From Funneliformis mosseae (taxonomy: Eukaryota > Glomeromycota > Glomeromycetes > Glomerales > Glomeraceae), in contig CAJVPP010000145.1 in NCBI GenBank assembly GCA_910592005.1, positions 1 through 44,526 of the forward strand: a stretch of 44,526 nucleotides of DNA, in the 5' to 3' direction. Below the pieces are notes generated by a model. It ran no database searches, was not told the origin of the DNA, and saw nothing but the letters and a program-made list of their open reading frames with translations. How positions within the stretch are numbered: the first letter of the stretch is position 1; the number at the start of each line of letters is the position of its first letter. The position numbers were made by a program, and so were the translations under genes. This document shows positions 31,801-43,466 of the stretch, one piece after another.

Positions 31801-32771
31801 CTACCTGTGGTATTCATTCGATAATGAAAAAAAAAAAAAAAGATTGATTGAACCATTGTTTGTATACCAATACAAGTGTAATATTAATTAACACAATGGT
31901 CTTCATGACCCAATTTGATGCATTCTTATACCAGAATGAGAGAAAATTTATTTCCTAGAAAAGGTTACATTGTTTCCCATTAAATTTGCAGGCAAAATTA
32001 TTTTTAAAAAAAAAATTTCGATAAATTGTAAAAGATCGAATTAGAAATTATGGATCCTTTTAATTTTACGAATTTTTACCAAATTTATAATGAATATTAA
32101 AAGTGTGACAACATTGAAAAGTTTTTAGATAATCTAACAACAGGAACTTTACTTATTATGAGTAGAAAGTCCGTAAAGTGAATTAAATTGTTGCATGTGA
32201 AAAAAAAAAAAAATTTGTTTTTTGACCGTATGTCAGACAGACAATTGGGTTCACTAAATTTTTTTCTGGCAATTCACGTACAACAACAGAGGAAGAAAAC
32301 ACGAAAAATTTATATCAAACTCCAAAGATGGTTAAAGTAATTTGGTGAGGTCTGAATGCAATTACTTATTAAAGGAAGATAGAAGCTTTAAAACTTTATT
32401 CAAATCCAATAAATAATAGTAAAATATGTCTTAAATCATAACTCTATCCCGATCAGAAGTTTGAGATTGTTTATTTTTATTAATAGTTTTCTTTATCTAA
32501 TGCAAGCAAAAAAAAAAAAAAAAGGTATATTAACGGTTATTGCCATGCCCAAAATATCTAGAGAAATTGATTTATTCAAAATGCCAATATCTGAGATTAG
32601 AAAATATTAATTAAATCATTTTTCACGTCGAAATCATTTAAATGTCTTGTTAATGAATAAGGGATATTTCATAATTGCTTTCAGCGATCAAAAAAAAAAG
32701 TGATGATATTTTTAAGTTTATATATAATTTCGCGTGATTTATATAAAACTTGGCCTGTAATGTTGAATGAA
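28872..32771. other. Long gene-free region
   Basis: Nearly 4 kb without an ORF of coding character on either strand. Small inverted repeats are present: CGCAGT-AAA-ACTGCG (28961-28975), ACGCGTCAA-n7-TTGACGCGT (29455-29479) and GTGCATATATGCAC (31028-31041). Composition is less homopolymeric than other spacers, so it may be an old, unrecognisable mobile element. Confidence 0.5.
29455..29479. promoter_or_regulatory. Inverted repeat containing two ACGCGT (MCB-like) boxes
   Basis: ACGCGTCAA and TTGACGCGT form perfect 9-bp arms around a 7-nt spacer. ACGCGT is the MluI cell-cycle box recognised by MBF in yeasts. No gene start is nearby, so a regulatory role is uncertain. Confidence 0.25.
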
Positions 32772-32993
32772 TTTTTTTTTTTTTTTTTTTTTACTTTTAA
32801 CGTGCGGGAGGGACCGCCAATCTTTATTGAATATGGTTGATATTTTATAAAAAATTTCTGAAAATCTCTTCCTAATCTAAAAATAAACCAAGACAAGACC
32901 CACCATCCTGTCACGTCCCCAATCTAACCAATTAAGTAAAAACTCTCTCGGCTTCGAACGGATTGGGGGAGGTACGCGATGCCATCTTTCACG
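32772..32993 (-). mobile_element. SINE-like retroelement with A-tail
   Basis: On the minus strand a compact, GC-richer segment of about 200 bp ends in 21 A (the T run 32772-32792). Its head holds a possible polymerase III A box (TGGCATCGCG, 32984-32975) and B box (CGTTCGAAGCC, 32960-32950), but their spacing of 14 nt is shorter than in tRNAs. A short AATGAAT on both sides could be a target duplication but is weak in AT-rich DNA. The 77-codon frame across it reads through the A-tail and is not a gene. Retroposed element is the best explanation; copy number is needed. Confidence 0.4.
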
Positions 32994-33103
32994 TTAAAAA
33001 TAACCAACGCTAGCTAATATGATAAAACAAAATGAATGACACAATTACATATGCGAAAGGTGATTAACTACAAGTTAATAAATGGTCAATATTACCAAAA
33101 TTT

Positions 33104-33730
33104 CTAAAATTATTGGTAACAATACCAATGAGTTGAAGAGCGTAAAGGTCAAATGATCATAAAGGTGGTTAAAAATTGAGTTGTGAGGTAATGTGTTGAT
33201 CAATATATTGATCAATTATAGAGTTGAAGCTATCGTTCTTTTAAAATATTATCATAAAAGCAACATCCGACCAAAAATATATTAAACTACGGTTGTTCAA
33301 AAAAGCCAAGTAGGTGCTATAAAGAGTTAGGTAATTTTGGTAAGCTTGTTTGTTATTTGAGTTTCATTATTAGTATTTGCGTATCATCATAAATCATTGA
33401 TTCAGGAGTTTGTATCCAGTTGGCGTCTCAATGCCTTGCTTAGCGTGTAAGGCAGGACTTGGTGATTCCTATAACTTCCACGACTCTTCAATGCCCAAGA
33501 GTAGAAAAATATATAAATGTTTAAAGATTGCCGGTAATAATATCCAAGTGGTTGAAAAGCCCAAAGGTCAGCTGATCATAGATGTGATAAAGTCATGTGA
33601 CATGAGTAGAAGTTTAGTTGTATCTGCAGCAGTCAATTAAAGTTGAGCATGATGTTTATCCGCAGTTGTCCAAAGTTTTCCAGAGAAGCTAGGGTAAACC
33701 TCAAAATATGTATGTGCTATAAATAAAATA
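33104..33730 (+). repeat. Diverged direct repeats upstream of VPS41
   Basis: The block at 33115-33170 (GGTAACAATACC, GTTGAAGAGC, AAAGGTCAAATGATCATAAA) returns at 33533-33590 (GGTAATAATATC, GTTGAAAAGC, AAAGGTCAGCTGATCATAGA). Downstream pieces also pair (ACGGTTGTTCAAA near 33290 with CGCAGTTGTCCAAA near 33660; AGGTGCTATAAA near 33312 with ATGTGCTATAAA near 33711). A fragment CCAAGAGTAGAAAAATAT (33494) recurs as CCAAGAGCAGAAAAATAT (34108). This is old duplicated noncoding DNA or a decayed element. Confidence 0.6.
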
Positions 33731-34303
33731 TGCGATAATATGTGTTCAAAATTCTGGTAAAAATTATGTTTAAATTTTTAAATTTTTAAAAAAAATTATT
33801 AAAGGTAAACTAATATAAAAATGATTCGCAAAAAAAAATCAACTTATTTATTTTTATTATAATATAAAAAATTAAGCAATGAAATAGATTTTTCAGAAAG
33901 GTGCATTCTTCTTTTACTTAAAATATTTTTATAATTAGAAACTGTGCTTTATATCTACTCCAGCTACTGGTAACCAAATATAAATCAATGCTATTTTTGA
34001 TAAATTTGTTAATATTACTTTTTTCTTTCCAATATATTTATCTAAATCCAATTCTCCTCCTTCTATCTACTGTAAATACTCCATAGTTTGAAATTCAATT
34101 AAACGTCCAAGAGCAGAAAAATATCGGGAGGCACTTTTTACGGTTCCTTAAAAGAAAAGAATTCTTTTTTATGGAGTGGTAAGACTAAACAAAGTATTAT
34201 TTGTTATGTCAAAAGAAAGGCAAAGTGGAAAGGGAACTTTTTTTTTTAAAAAAAATTAATAACGGGGGTTATTTATTGATTTGTGTGACGTTATATGATC
34301 TAC
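33731..34303. other. Spacer before VPS41
   Basis: AT-rich, no gene seen apart from the repeat fragment near 34108. TGACGTTATATGATC lies at 34287-34300, just before the TATA box. Confidence 0.4.
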
Positions 34304-34310
34304 TATAAAT
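34304..34310 (+). promoter_or_regulatory. TATA box of VPS41
   Basis: TATAAAT ends 50 bp before the VPS41 ATG at 34361; a TGACGTTA (ATF/CRE-like) sequence lies just upstream. Confidence 0.45.
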
Positions 34311-34360
34311 ACATACTTATAGATGTCGATTTTTAATTTTTTGTTAATTTTGTTCAAAAA

Positions 34361-37300
34361 ATGGACAAAGGCGAAGAAATTATACAACCAACCCACGATC
34401 TTGAAGAAAATGATAGTATTAATGACAACGTGGCTGATGAAACAAGAAATTCTTTTGAACTTGGAACTGATGATTCCGAGGGCAAAGACGATAACAGTGG
34501 GGAGGAAACCACAACAGAAGAGGAATCGATTGAAGAAGAAGAACCAAAGTTAAAATATCAACGTCTTGATGCTGACGTTAGCGAACTGTTGAAAAAAGAC
34601 GCTGCGAGCACAATATCGGTTTCAGATAGATTTATAGTATGTATTTCAATAAATTCAAATTAATTAGTTTTCATTCATTTATTGCTAATTTTTTCGCTAA
34701 CAACTATTTATTTTTAAAAAAAGGTTCTCGGAACGCACAACGGAGATATTTTAATACTCGATTTTGATGGAAATTTCAACAAACGATTATCTTCGCATAC
34801 AGCAGCAGTAACTGATATTGCCATTGAAGTAACTGAAGAATTTGTCGCTAGTGCTTCTCAGGATGGTATTTACTTTTTTTTCCTTCCGGATTTCTTTATA
34901 AAAATATAATCTTAAGCGTGTTTCTCCTTTATAGGCAAAGTCATCATTCACGGTTTATTCAATGATACGAAGCAAGTCTTCAATTACCGTCGACCTCTTA
35001 AATGTATTTCTCTGGATCCTGATTTTCATCGAAAAGATACTCAACGATTTGTTTGTGGTGGTATGTCAGGTGTATTATACTTGAACGAGAAAGGTATATA
35101 AATTCATATTCCCTCAATTTTATATATATATGCATTTTCTTTTTTAATTTTAATGGATAGCGCACGGTGATTCATCTAGCGTTTGTGACTCCTGTAGGAT
35201 GGTTTGGTCACAAACAGGATACAACACTTCAACATTCCGGAGAAGGTGCAATTAGTGCCGTAAGATGGAAAGGATCGCTAATTGCCTATGCTAATGATGA
35301 GGTATATCTTGATCAAATCTTTTACTCTAATGATAGCTTTCTTACGAATCTTTTTTTCCAATAAATTCTTGTAGGGTGTAAAAATTTACAACATAGAATC
35401 ACAACAAAGGATTACATATATTAAACGTCCGCCAAATAGTCCTCGAGCTGATTTGTATCGTTGCAACCTTACATGGCGTAATGAAACTACATTATTGATT
35501 GGTTGGGCAAATTTTATTCAGACTGCCTTTGTCAAGGTAAAGATATGTAAAATATTGGACCTCTTGAAATCTTGATATATAATTTTTTTGTTCACCTATT
35601 AGGAATATGCTAAACACGAAATTCAACCAGGTCGACCGACTCAACATGTTGAGGTTTCTATGTAAGAGTTATATTACACTGAACTGGTTTTTTTTTTTAT
35701 ACATATAATTTCATATTTTGACATACATTTTTTGTTTGTATACCTTCCTGAATAACAATACAGGTTCCAGACCGAATTTATTGTTTGCGGTATAGCACCA
35801 TTTAATGACATGATCCTTGTTTTGGCATACCTTACTGAAATCATGCAAGATATTGGGATCGATGATTCATCTCAATACAAAAGATCAGTGTGTATTGTTT
35901 ACTATTTCGTGTGTGTATATATATACCAATCAAGCCGTTTATTTATATATATTTAATGAATTCATAGCGTGCAAAACGTCCAGAGTTACGCATTATAGAT
36001 GCTTATAATGAAGAAATTTCGACTGATGTATTAACACTTCACAGCTTTCAAAATTATCAAGCGAATGATTATTCGCTTGATTACTTTCCTTCGGAAGACA
36101 TGTTTTACGTTGTCAGTCCTAAAGACCTTGTTCTTGCTAAACCTCGCGATTTAGACGATCATATAGGCTGGTTATTAGATCGTTCAAGATATGAAGAGGC
36201 GTTGTTGTCACTACAAGAGGCTCAAGCTTGGGGTGGAAGTAAGAAGTTTGATTTAACAGATCTTGGTGAGAGATATTTAGCTTATTTGATCGGAGAAGGT
36301 ATGTAATCCAATTAATAATGATGTTAATTATTTTATACTTCAAACTAATTTACTTAAATACCGATTATTTGATAGAGGAATTTGCAAATGCTGCGGAGAA
36401 TTGTAACAGGATCCTCAAGAATAACGCTAATCTATGGGAAAAATGGGTCTTTACGTTTGCAAATTTGAAGCACTTGCATGTAAGTATTTAAAGGGTATGA
36501 TTATTAATTAGATTTAGCCATTTTATTAAATTCGTTGCCTCATATTTTATTCAGGAAATTAGTCCCTATATACCGTATACAGACCCAAAACTTAGTAGCA
36601 CAGTTTACGAAATGGTTTTGGCTCACTTCTTAAATTATGACCACAAGGTAGCCTTGATAATGATTATAATTTATTTTTCCAATATATTATTTATTTATTT
36701 ATTTATATTACAGGCTTTGCTAAAGACAATAATGAGTTGGCCATCGGATATTTATGATATACAAAGTGTTATCGTCCTTGTTGAAGGTATTTTTGAAAAA
36801 GAAAAGGACAATAAAATTCTGATGGAATGCTTGGCCGAATTGTACGTTATCGTGGTTCTTAAAGAATCGAATTATTGAAATTATTTCAAAATTATAAATG
36901 ATATTTACAAGTGACGATTGATTGTCTTTATTCCATTCCAGATACGCTTATAATCGCCAACCAGACAAAGCTCTTGAATATAATCTCCGATTGCTTAGGC
37001 CTAACGTCTTTGACTTAATACGAGAATATAATTTATTTTCAGCAGTCCAAGACAAAGTTTTTCTGCTTATGGAATTCGATCAACATTTGTTTGAAGAGGC
37101 TATGAAGGTACAAGATGAAGAGATCGCAAAATTAAATCAGGATCCAAGTAAGCCTTCTGTCAAGATTAAACGAAAGAAGCGTACTGAGATGCCAGCGGTG
37201 CAATTGTTAATAGAAAATACTGATGATGTTAAGGTAAGAATTCAAAATAACTTTTATTTGAATATCGATATATGATTCACTTTATCGCCGATTGAACTAG

Positions 37301-38802
37301 ATCGCTCACGTTGTACGTCAACTGGAGAACAAACGCAACTTTATGCACATATATTTGGATGCTCTCTTTATAAAAGATCATCATGCGGGTTACGAATTTC
37401 ATGACCTTCAAATTGAATTGTATGCTGAATTTGATTATCCTAGATTGAAAGATTTTTTGAAATCTAGTAATTATTATACCTTGGAAAAGGTATGAATGAC
37501 AACTTAATTATTTGATATTAAATAAATTTTAAATTGTATACTAATTTTATAGTATTTTATATTCAGGCATATAAAGTATGTGAACAGAGAGACTTGGTTC
37601 CAGAAATGGTATTCATACTTGGTCGCATGGGCAATAATAAAGAGGCACTTATGTTAATTATTGAAAGGTTACATGACGTTCAGCAAGTAAGTCGAGTTAA
37701 TTAGTGATATTTGAGGATAGGTGTGTAAATTTTTTTTTTTTTTTGAAGGTATCTAACATATTTCCAAATTTAGGCAATTGATTTTGCAAAAGAACAAGAT
37801 GATGACATATTATGGGAAGATTTATTAAAATATTCACTAGATAAACCGAGTAATGTCATATTTATATTTATTTAATTTACGTTTGCATCATGTAATTTTG
37901 TGAATTTATGAAATGTCCAACTAAAATTCTTTCTCTTATGAAATTGTATGCAGGATTCATAATCGGATTATTGGAAAACCTTGGAGGCACTAATATCGAT
38001 CCGATAGGGTTGATTAAGAGAATCCCTAATAGGCTGAAAATTCCTGGTCTTAAAGAAGCTTTAATTAAAGTTCTTCAAGATTTCAATTTACAGGTTTGTT
38101 TTTAATATTCAGTTTAAATCTTCTTTCTATTATACCTTAATAATTTTTATTTGACGTATTTAGGCATCCTTAAGGGAAGGATGTCAGAAAATCTTAGTGA
38201 GTGATAGTGTATCCATGGCTGATCAACTAAATAAAGCGCAAAAGCGTGGCATCAAATGCGAAGGTTTTTATATATCTCTATCTCATTACCCTAATATTCA
38301 ATGTATATTATTTTGAGTATATTACTTATTTATCTCTCTCACATTTTTAGATGATTTGACTTGTTCTATTTGTTCTATCCCTATAATTAAAGAAGGTAAA
38401 TATTCAATAAATATTATTGTCAAAATTTATTAAGACAATAAGAATTCTTACTAACGACATAAATCTACAGCTATCTCCTCCGATTCTGTTTCAACTACAA
38501 TTGTATTCTTTTGCAGTCATGCTTTTCATGAAGCATGTCTTTTAAGTAACGAGACTTTACCTAATCCACCCGACAGTAACAGTAGAATGTTAGTTGGATC
38601 AAAAGTTCGGCACAACATTGTACTTAATTCTCTGAATAACCCACCGAAATGTCCAATTTGTAACGATGCAGAACATACTCATGGAGAAAAACAAAAGGAA
38701 AAAACACCATCTCGACAAATTCGTGGATTTGTTAGAGGGCATGCTCATCATGGATCAAGAGATGATGATGGGATGCCACCAATGGTACCGCTAAGACTTT
38801 AA
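34361..38802 (+). CDS. VPS41: VPS41, HOPS tethering complex subunit
   Basis: Nineteen exons: 34361-34636, 34724-34865, 34935-35093, 35198-35301, 35375-35536, 35603-35661, 35764-35887, 35968-36298, 36376-36479, 36555-36647, 36714-36841, 36942-37233, 37301-37489, 37567-37686, 37774-37849, 37954-38093, 38164-38263, 38351-38395, 38471-38802. All are GT-AG and in frame, giving 991 residues. An acidic N-terminus leads to EEPKLKYQRLDADVSELLKK, a WD40 propeller (about 90-330), a long clathrin-heavy-chain-type helical array (DDHIGWLLDRSRYEEALLS; KEQDDDILWEDLL) and a C-terminal RING-H2 finger (CSICSIP...CSHAFHEACL...CPIC). This order is that of VPS41, which acts with Rab7/Ypt7 in fusion of endosomes and AP-3 vesicles with the vacuole. 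It is longer than the roughly 850-residue human protein, partly from a lysine-rich loop near residue 640. Confidence 0.96.
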
Positions 38803-39268
38803 GAAATTAGCTTTTTGGAACAATTGGAAACGTTTCAACCTTTTTAAATAATCAAATTTTGATATGTTTCTAAAACACTATATAGTATAGATAGATGTCT
38901 TTTTTTTTGACGTTATTTTTCTAAACACTAAATTGTATAAGATATTTAAAGAAATTAAATAAGGTTATTTATTATTTTTTATTATTTTTGAATAAATTTA
39001 ATTGTAATTATATTCTTAATCACAATCTCTAATTATTAAAATAAGTAAGAATTACGTAAATAATGTATGCTATACAATTTTTTTTCCTTCCTAACGTAAA
39101 CAAATACGTGTTCAGTTTAATCCATTTTTAATATTGTTCATGCCTTTCAATTGATATTATAACTATAATAATTGTTTTGATTCATTGTCATGGTATTTTT
39201 TTTTAATACTAACAAATAAATATACGATAATAATTATTTCTCCACTTTGAAAAATACTCGTGTGCTAA
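38803..39268. other. Convergent 3' region
   Basis: Shared downstream space of VPS41 (+) and the Derlin (-). An AATAAA at 38991-38996 could serve VPS41. Nothing else was recognised. Confidence 0.45.
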
Positions 39269-40514
39269 TTATTGATCAGGAGCTATTTCACCTTCCATTA
39301 TCCCAGGTTGATTTTCTATAGTATTAGGATCACCACGATTAAATTCATTATCAGCAAATACAAGATTGTTTTCCTCCTGTTGTACAGCTGGATTCTCTTG
39401 AATTCTATCAAACAATCGTACACTTGGAAATGGGGAAAGTACTTTAGAAATTAATAATGTCTTAATTGTAAAAAAAGATAAAATGAAATCAAAATAAAAA
39501 AAAAAAAAAAAAATAAAGATAATAATAATAATTACATGATTTGGGGAGTTTTTAACCAACGTCTACCGCCACTATTTCTTTCCAATGGCCAAACATCTTC
39601 AAAGAAATAATAAATATGACCAACAGCAATGCCCATCATATCACTCATTGGAAAATGATTATTTAATAACAAGGAAAATCCAAGCAATACCCATGGTAAA
39701 AATGGTGCACTGAATACAAATAGTCCAACAAAATTTAACCTTATAAATGGATTTCTTCGCGACCATATATATACTAATGTAAATGCAAGTGAATACCCAA
39801 GAAATGGGACATTTGATAATGGTGATAAAAGCTTTAAATGAGAAGGAAAAAAAAAAAAAGTAAACGAGATGTTAATTTAAAATAATAATAATAAACCAAT
39901 CAATAAATAAAGTTAAGATGCTTAACTAGAAGTGCTACTGCCGATAAGAAAAATAACCAAAAGTAATCAGCTGTACGATTACGAAATGATCCTTCTTCTA
40001 ACATTCTACTGTATCTTACTCTTATTGTCAATGAGAATTTAATCGTCAAGGTTTATAATATTATAAAAGATTTCAATGCTTTTTTTTTAAGGAAAAAATG
40101 ATGATAATTAAGGATACAAAAAGAACATGTGATATAAAAAATCAAGTGAAAATGGTCCATAGTATAAGAATGTCGTTATCAATCGCCAATACTAACAAAA
40201 TAATAAATTATTATTAAATTCAAATCATTGTCAACATGTACAAAAAAATATGTAATTGGAAAGGAAAAAAAAAAAAAATTTACCTGGCGATCATAGAATG
40301 TTTTATCAAAATTGAAATAAAGTTGAAATTGATTTACAAAACCTACTTGCTTGAACCAAAAAAAAAAAATGACAAATTAAATTTATTTGTTAATAATTTC
40401 CAAGCGTTTGAAACTTTTACATACCACGGCTAAGCTCGTTAATACAGCAGCAGTCACGTACGTTCTTGTAACTATTGGAACTTCATAATACCATTCTTCG
40501 ACAGGAATCGCCAT
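39269..40514 (-). CDS. Derlin, ER membrane protein of ERAD
   Basis: Minus-strand exons 40421-40514, 40284-40342, 40118-40191, 39927-40020 and 39536-39831 splice in frame by GT-AG. They give [84 protein letters not shown] and [12 protein letters not shown]: the full derlin signature, including the WR motif and the GxxxG-like G...HIYYF helix. Derlins are rhomboid pseudoproteases with about six membrane spans that help move misfolded proteins out of the ER. The hydrophilic tail ORF (39269-39445, [12 protein letters not shown]...) cannot be reached by a GT-AG intron in frame. A GT-AC intron (39468-39535) would give 271 residues; without splicing the protein ends at LKTPQIM. The tail structure is therefore unsure. 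Confidence 0.85.
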
Positions 40515-40826
40515 TACTTATAAAATCAAAAAAAAAATAAATAAATAGGATAGGACCGTTGGTCAAAAACTTTTTTTGCTTTGAAATCTCCAGTTTTTAT
40601 ATCGCAACCAATTATTTGATAGTCACGCCAAAGGTTTTAGGTTATCGTGGCAAATCCTTATTTGTCTCATTTTTAATAATTATAGATCACGTGTAAAGAG
40701 TTACCGTATTAAGAAATTTAATTTATTTATTTTACAAATTCAGGAAAAAAAAATGAACGCTTAACAGAGTTCACGTGTTGAAATAAATTGGGGAAGTTGG
40801 TGGCAATTCCATTCATTGATTAGGTA
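40515..40826. promoter_or_regulatory. Derlin upstream region with two E-boxes
   Basis: Two CACGTG palindromes, 40688-40693 and 40772-40777, lie about 175 and 260 bp upstream of the minus-strand Derlin start and downstream of the MATH-BTB stop. They are candidate bHLH/bZIP sites. No TATA box is obvious. Confidence 0.35.
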
Positions 40827-43067
40827 TCAATATTTTCCGCTCCCCTTACGTTTTCGGTGTTTAACTCTGTTAGTAGAATTTGTAACATCAGGCAATAACA
40901 GATGTCGATATGCTTCAATTACCTAAATATATTTTTCAATACATTTAAAATTTCTTTAAAAAAAAATTATTAAAAGGACAATCATAAAAAGATTATAATT
41001 CTCACCAGATCTTTCATCCCATCTGCTGCCATTACAATAGGATTTCCTTCGACTTCTTCATAAATATATTGTTTTTTCATCACAGGAAATCGAACGCATT
41101 TCAATAAAGAAGGAAGTGCTGCAAGTCTATCGCCACACCATGGCTTGGGAAATTTATTTGAATCGTCATTTTCTGTTTCATAAAGATTCTCATCGGTAGT
41201 GTCAGCACACTGAATGTCATTTGGATCATCTTCAAAAGTTTCGGGCAGTTCTGATGGCATCGATGCTGATGCTGATGTTGATGCTGATGCTGAAGTTGAA
41301 GTTGAAGGAGATGGTGGTGGTAAATCATCAACCTGAATGGTTGAAGAATTCTCCGACGGCGGTACATTTGGATCTAAAGAGGATGAATGATTCGCCCAAC
41401 GTACAACTAGTTCATAAATTTTCTCTTCAGAATTCACATTTGCTTCATCATTTTCAAGTGCAAGTTGCAAAATATTTGGATCAGCATGTAACGTAGATGA
41501 GTTATCCAAAAGATTATCGAAATACAATGCGACAAAATCACGACATGTTGATGATGTTTTAGCACAACAATATTTTTCTTTTTACATCAATAGTTTGAAA
41601 TGTTGAGTAATTGTATAAAGCAAAAAATGAATATATTATGATTGGAATGGTATTATATAAAATTTATATTAAGATAAAGATTAAATAATTTACCTGAAAT
41701 GGCCCAAATTCCCCATACATTATCAACGTTCAGTTCTAAACGGAAATAACGCAAACATTCCTCTCGCACATAGATAATCTCAAACCTATCAGCTAATTCC
41801 AATAAATTTTCCGCGTTACGTAAAGACACAATATTTACATGAGAAGTATATATAAAAGTTAACAAAGAAAGAAACGCCGAATGGTTTGCTTGACATAATT
41901 TAATTTCATCTTCAAAAGATTCCTTCATTCCGTTTGTTAACATTGCTTCAAATACCGGAGAACTAGTTGCTAAAATTCCTTTATGCGCGTAGAATACTTT
42001 CTCGCGAAAATTATCATCAATTACGCGAAATGTGACATCTGAAAAACGTGGAGAGTTTACTAGTTTATCAAATGTATTGCTAATTTTTGGTGGTGAATCT
42101 ACAATAGATTCCTGAATCTCAAATTTTACACATAAGGATACCGTATCATTGCTAATAAATCTATTAAATAAAATTACGTCAATGTAAATTAAACAACAAA
42201 GAAAAAAAAAAACTTTTGATCACCTGTCCATTTCATCTAGCGACGTAAGATTTTCCTCACCCCATGTGGAATGTCCTAAATCATACCAAAATATTTAATT
42301 ATATATGTATGAATCATGTGATAAAATTCTCAACTACGTACTTTAACATATACGTACTATCACAAAACCAAACAGGCAACTCCACTTATCGTTCCAAAGG
42401 AACACGATTATTATTTTTTTTTTTTTTTTTTAGAGATCGTTAGCTTAAAACTGATAACGTATTAAAGAGTAATTCTAATTCTTACGTTAAACATACTTTT
42501 TCCGAAATCCATTCCTTTCGTTCTCAAGTTCTCCAATACAAAGATGATACTGACTTTTTTCCTAATTCCACGAAGACATCCCGGTGTTGTCTCTAAAATT
42601 CCTAAATATAATGACAAAGCCTTTACACACAACATCATTATAACGAATGATTAATTAAAATCAAAAGTAATACTTCGATTATTGTTAAGACAAATAAATA
42701 TACCTGTGGGTTTTTCTGTCGTCCCTTATAGAACTAATAATAGAAAAAATGATAATTGTTAAATTTAGATGAAAGGATTAAAAGATATACATATGATTAG
42801 CAGATGAAATACCTTAAAAACCCTTGATAATCAAGTTTATTTTAATTGTTTAATCATTTAATACTAACTTGAATTAAAGATATGGAAGATAATAAATTAA
42901 ATCGATACCGACCACTGTAAACCGTCGGCACTAAAAGGTGTACTGGTATGTTCCATATAAGGTCGTATTTCGCTCCAGTTTGTAATTTTCCACCTATACA
43001 CATAGGTCAAAATTCCTCCGCTACCTGGGATAAGTTCATTATAATTGAGATGTGGAAAATGAGCCAT
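40827..43067 (-). CDS. MATH-BTB-BACK protein, probable Cul3 ligase adaptor
   Basis: Eight minus-strand exons (42909-43067, 42704-42733, 42486-42620, 42369-42384, 42224-42275, 41694-42160, 41006-41577, 40827-40922) give 508 residues in one frame. The MATH domain (about 25-160) shows YRWKITNWSEI, TPFSADGLQW, ALSLYLGILE and VSLCVKFEI. The BTB domain (about 163-270) shows FSDVTFRVID, HKGILATSSPVFEAML and FLSLLTFIYTSHVNIVS. The BACK domain follows (CRDFVALYFDNLLD, EEKIYELVVRWANH) with an inserted Ser/Ala/Thr repeat (STSASASTSASAS). The tail is basic (RVKHRKRKGSGK). The role as Cul3 substrate adaptor is by family. Exons 2 (30 nt) and 4 (16 nt) are tiny; exon 4 is the least certain but is needed for phase. 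A second MATH-BTB gene is at 4645. Confidence 0.78.
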
Positions 43068-43466
43068 TTCGCTTTCTACTAAAAAATATCTGATGGTTGC
43101 AAAAAAAATGGCGAATTTCTATGCATGTGATCATATGACTGATTGATTAAAGTTAATCTCCCCAATGTTCACCTTGCGCTATGACTTATCCTAATTTGGA
43201 ATGAAGTTTACTAGGAAGGATGATCTACAGCTTCCACAAATCAAAAATTTATCCATCAATGAAAAAAGCATTAATTTTTTTTGCAACTTTCGATTTATCA
43301 TGGACGCAGAGATTATAAGAAGCACTATAGCACGGAAAAAATAAAAATAGTTTGTTTTGGTTATTATCATGTCTTTTTATTATATAATGTAAATAAATCA
43401 TATTGAAAAGGTAAAGAGAAAATGAGAAAAGGAAACGGAAATAAAAAAAAAAAAAAAGTGATGGTA
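43068..43466. other. Intergenic spacer
   Basis: Downstream of the HMG gene and upstream of the MATH-BTB gene, both on the minus strand. AT-rich; no TATA box or ORF recognised. Confidence 0.4.

Noticed and set aside
32681..32914. 77-codon minus-strand ORF
   Set aside because: It runs through the A-tail of the SINE-like element, giving a poly-lysine core; treated as part of the repeat.
33410..33640. 76-codon plus-strand ORF with CxxC
   Set aside because: Starts with TTG, overlaps copy 2 of a noncoding direct repeat whose first copy has no matching frame.
41221..41496. 91-codon plus-strand ORF with Met/Leu repeats
   Set aside because: Shadow of the Ser/Ala repeat in the MATH-BTB-BACK gene on the other strand.
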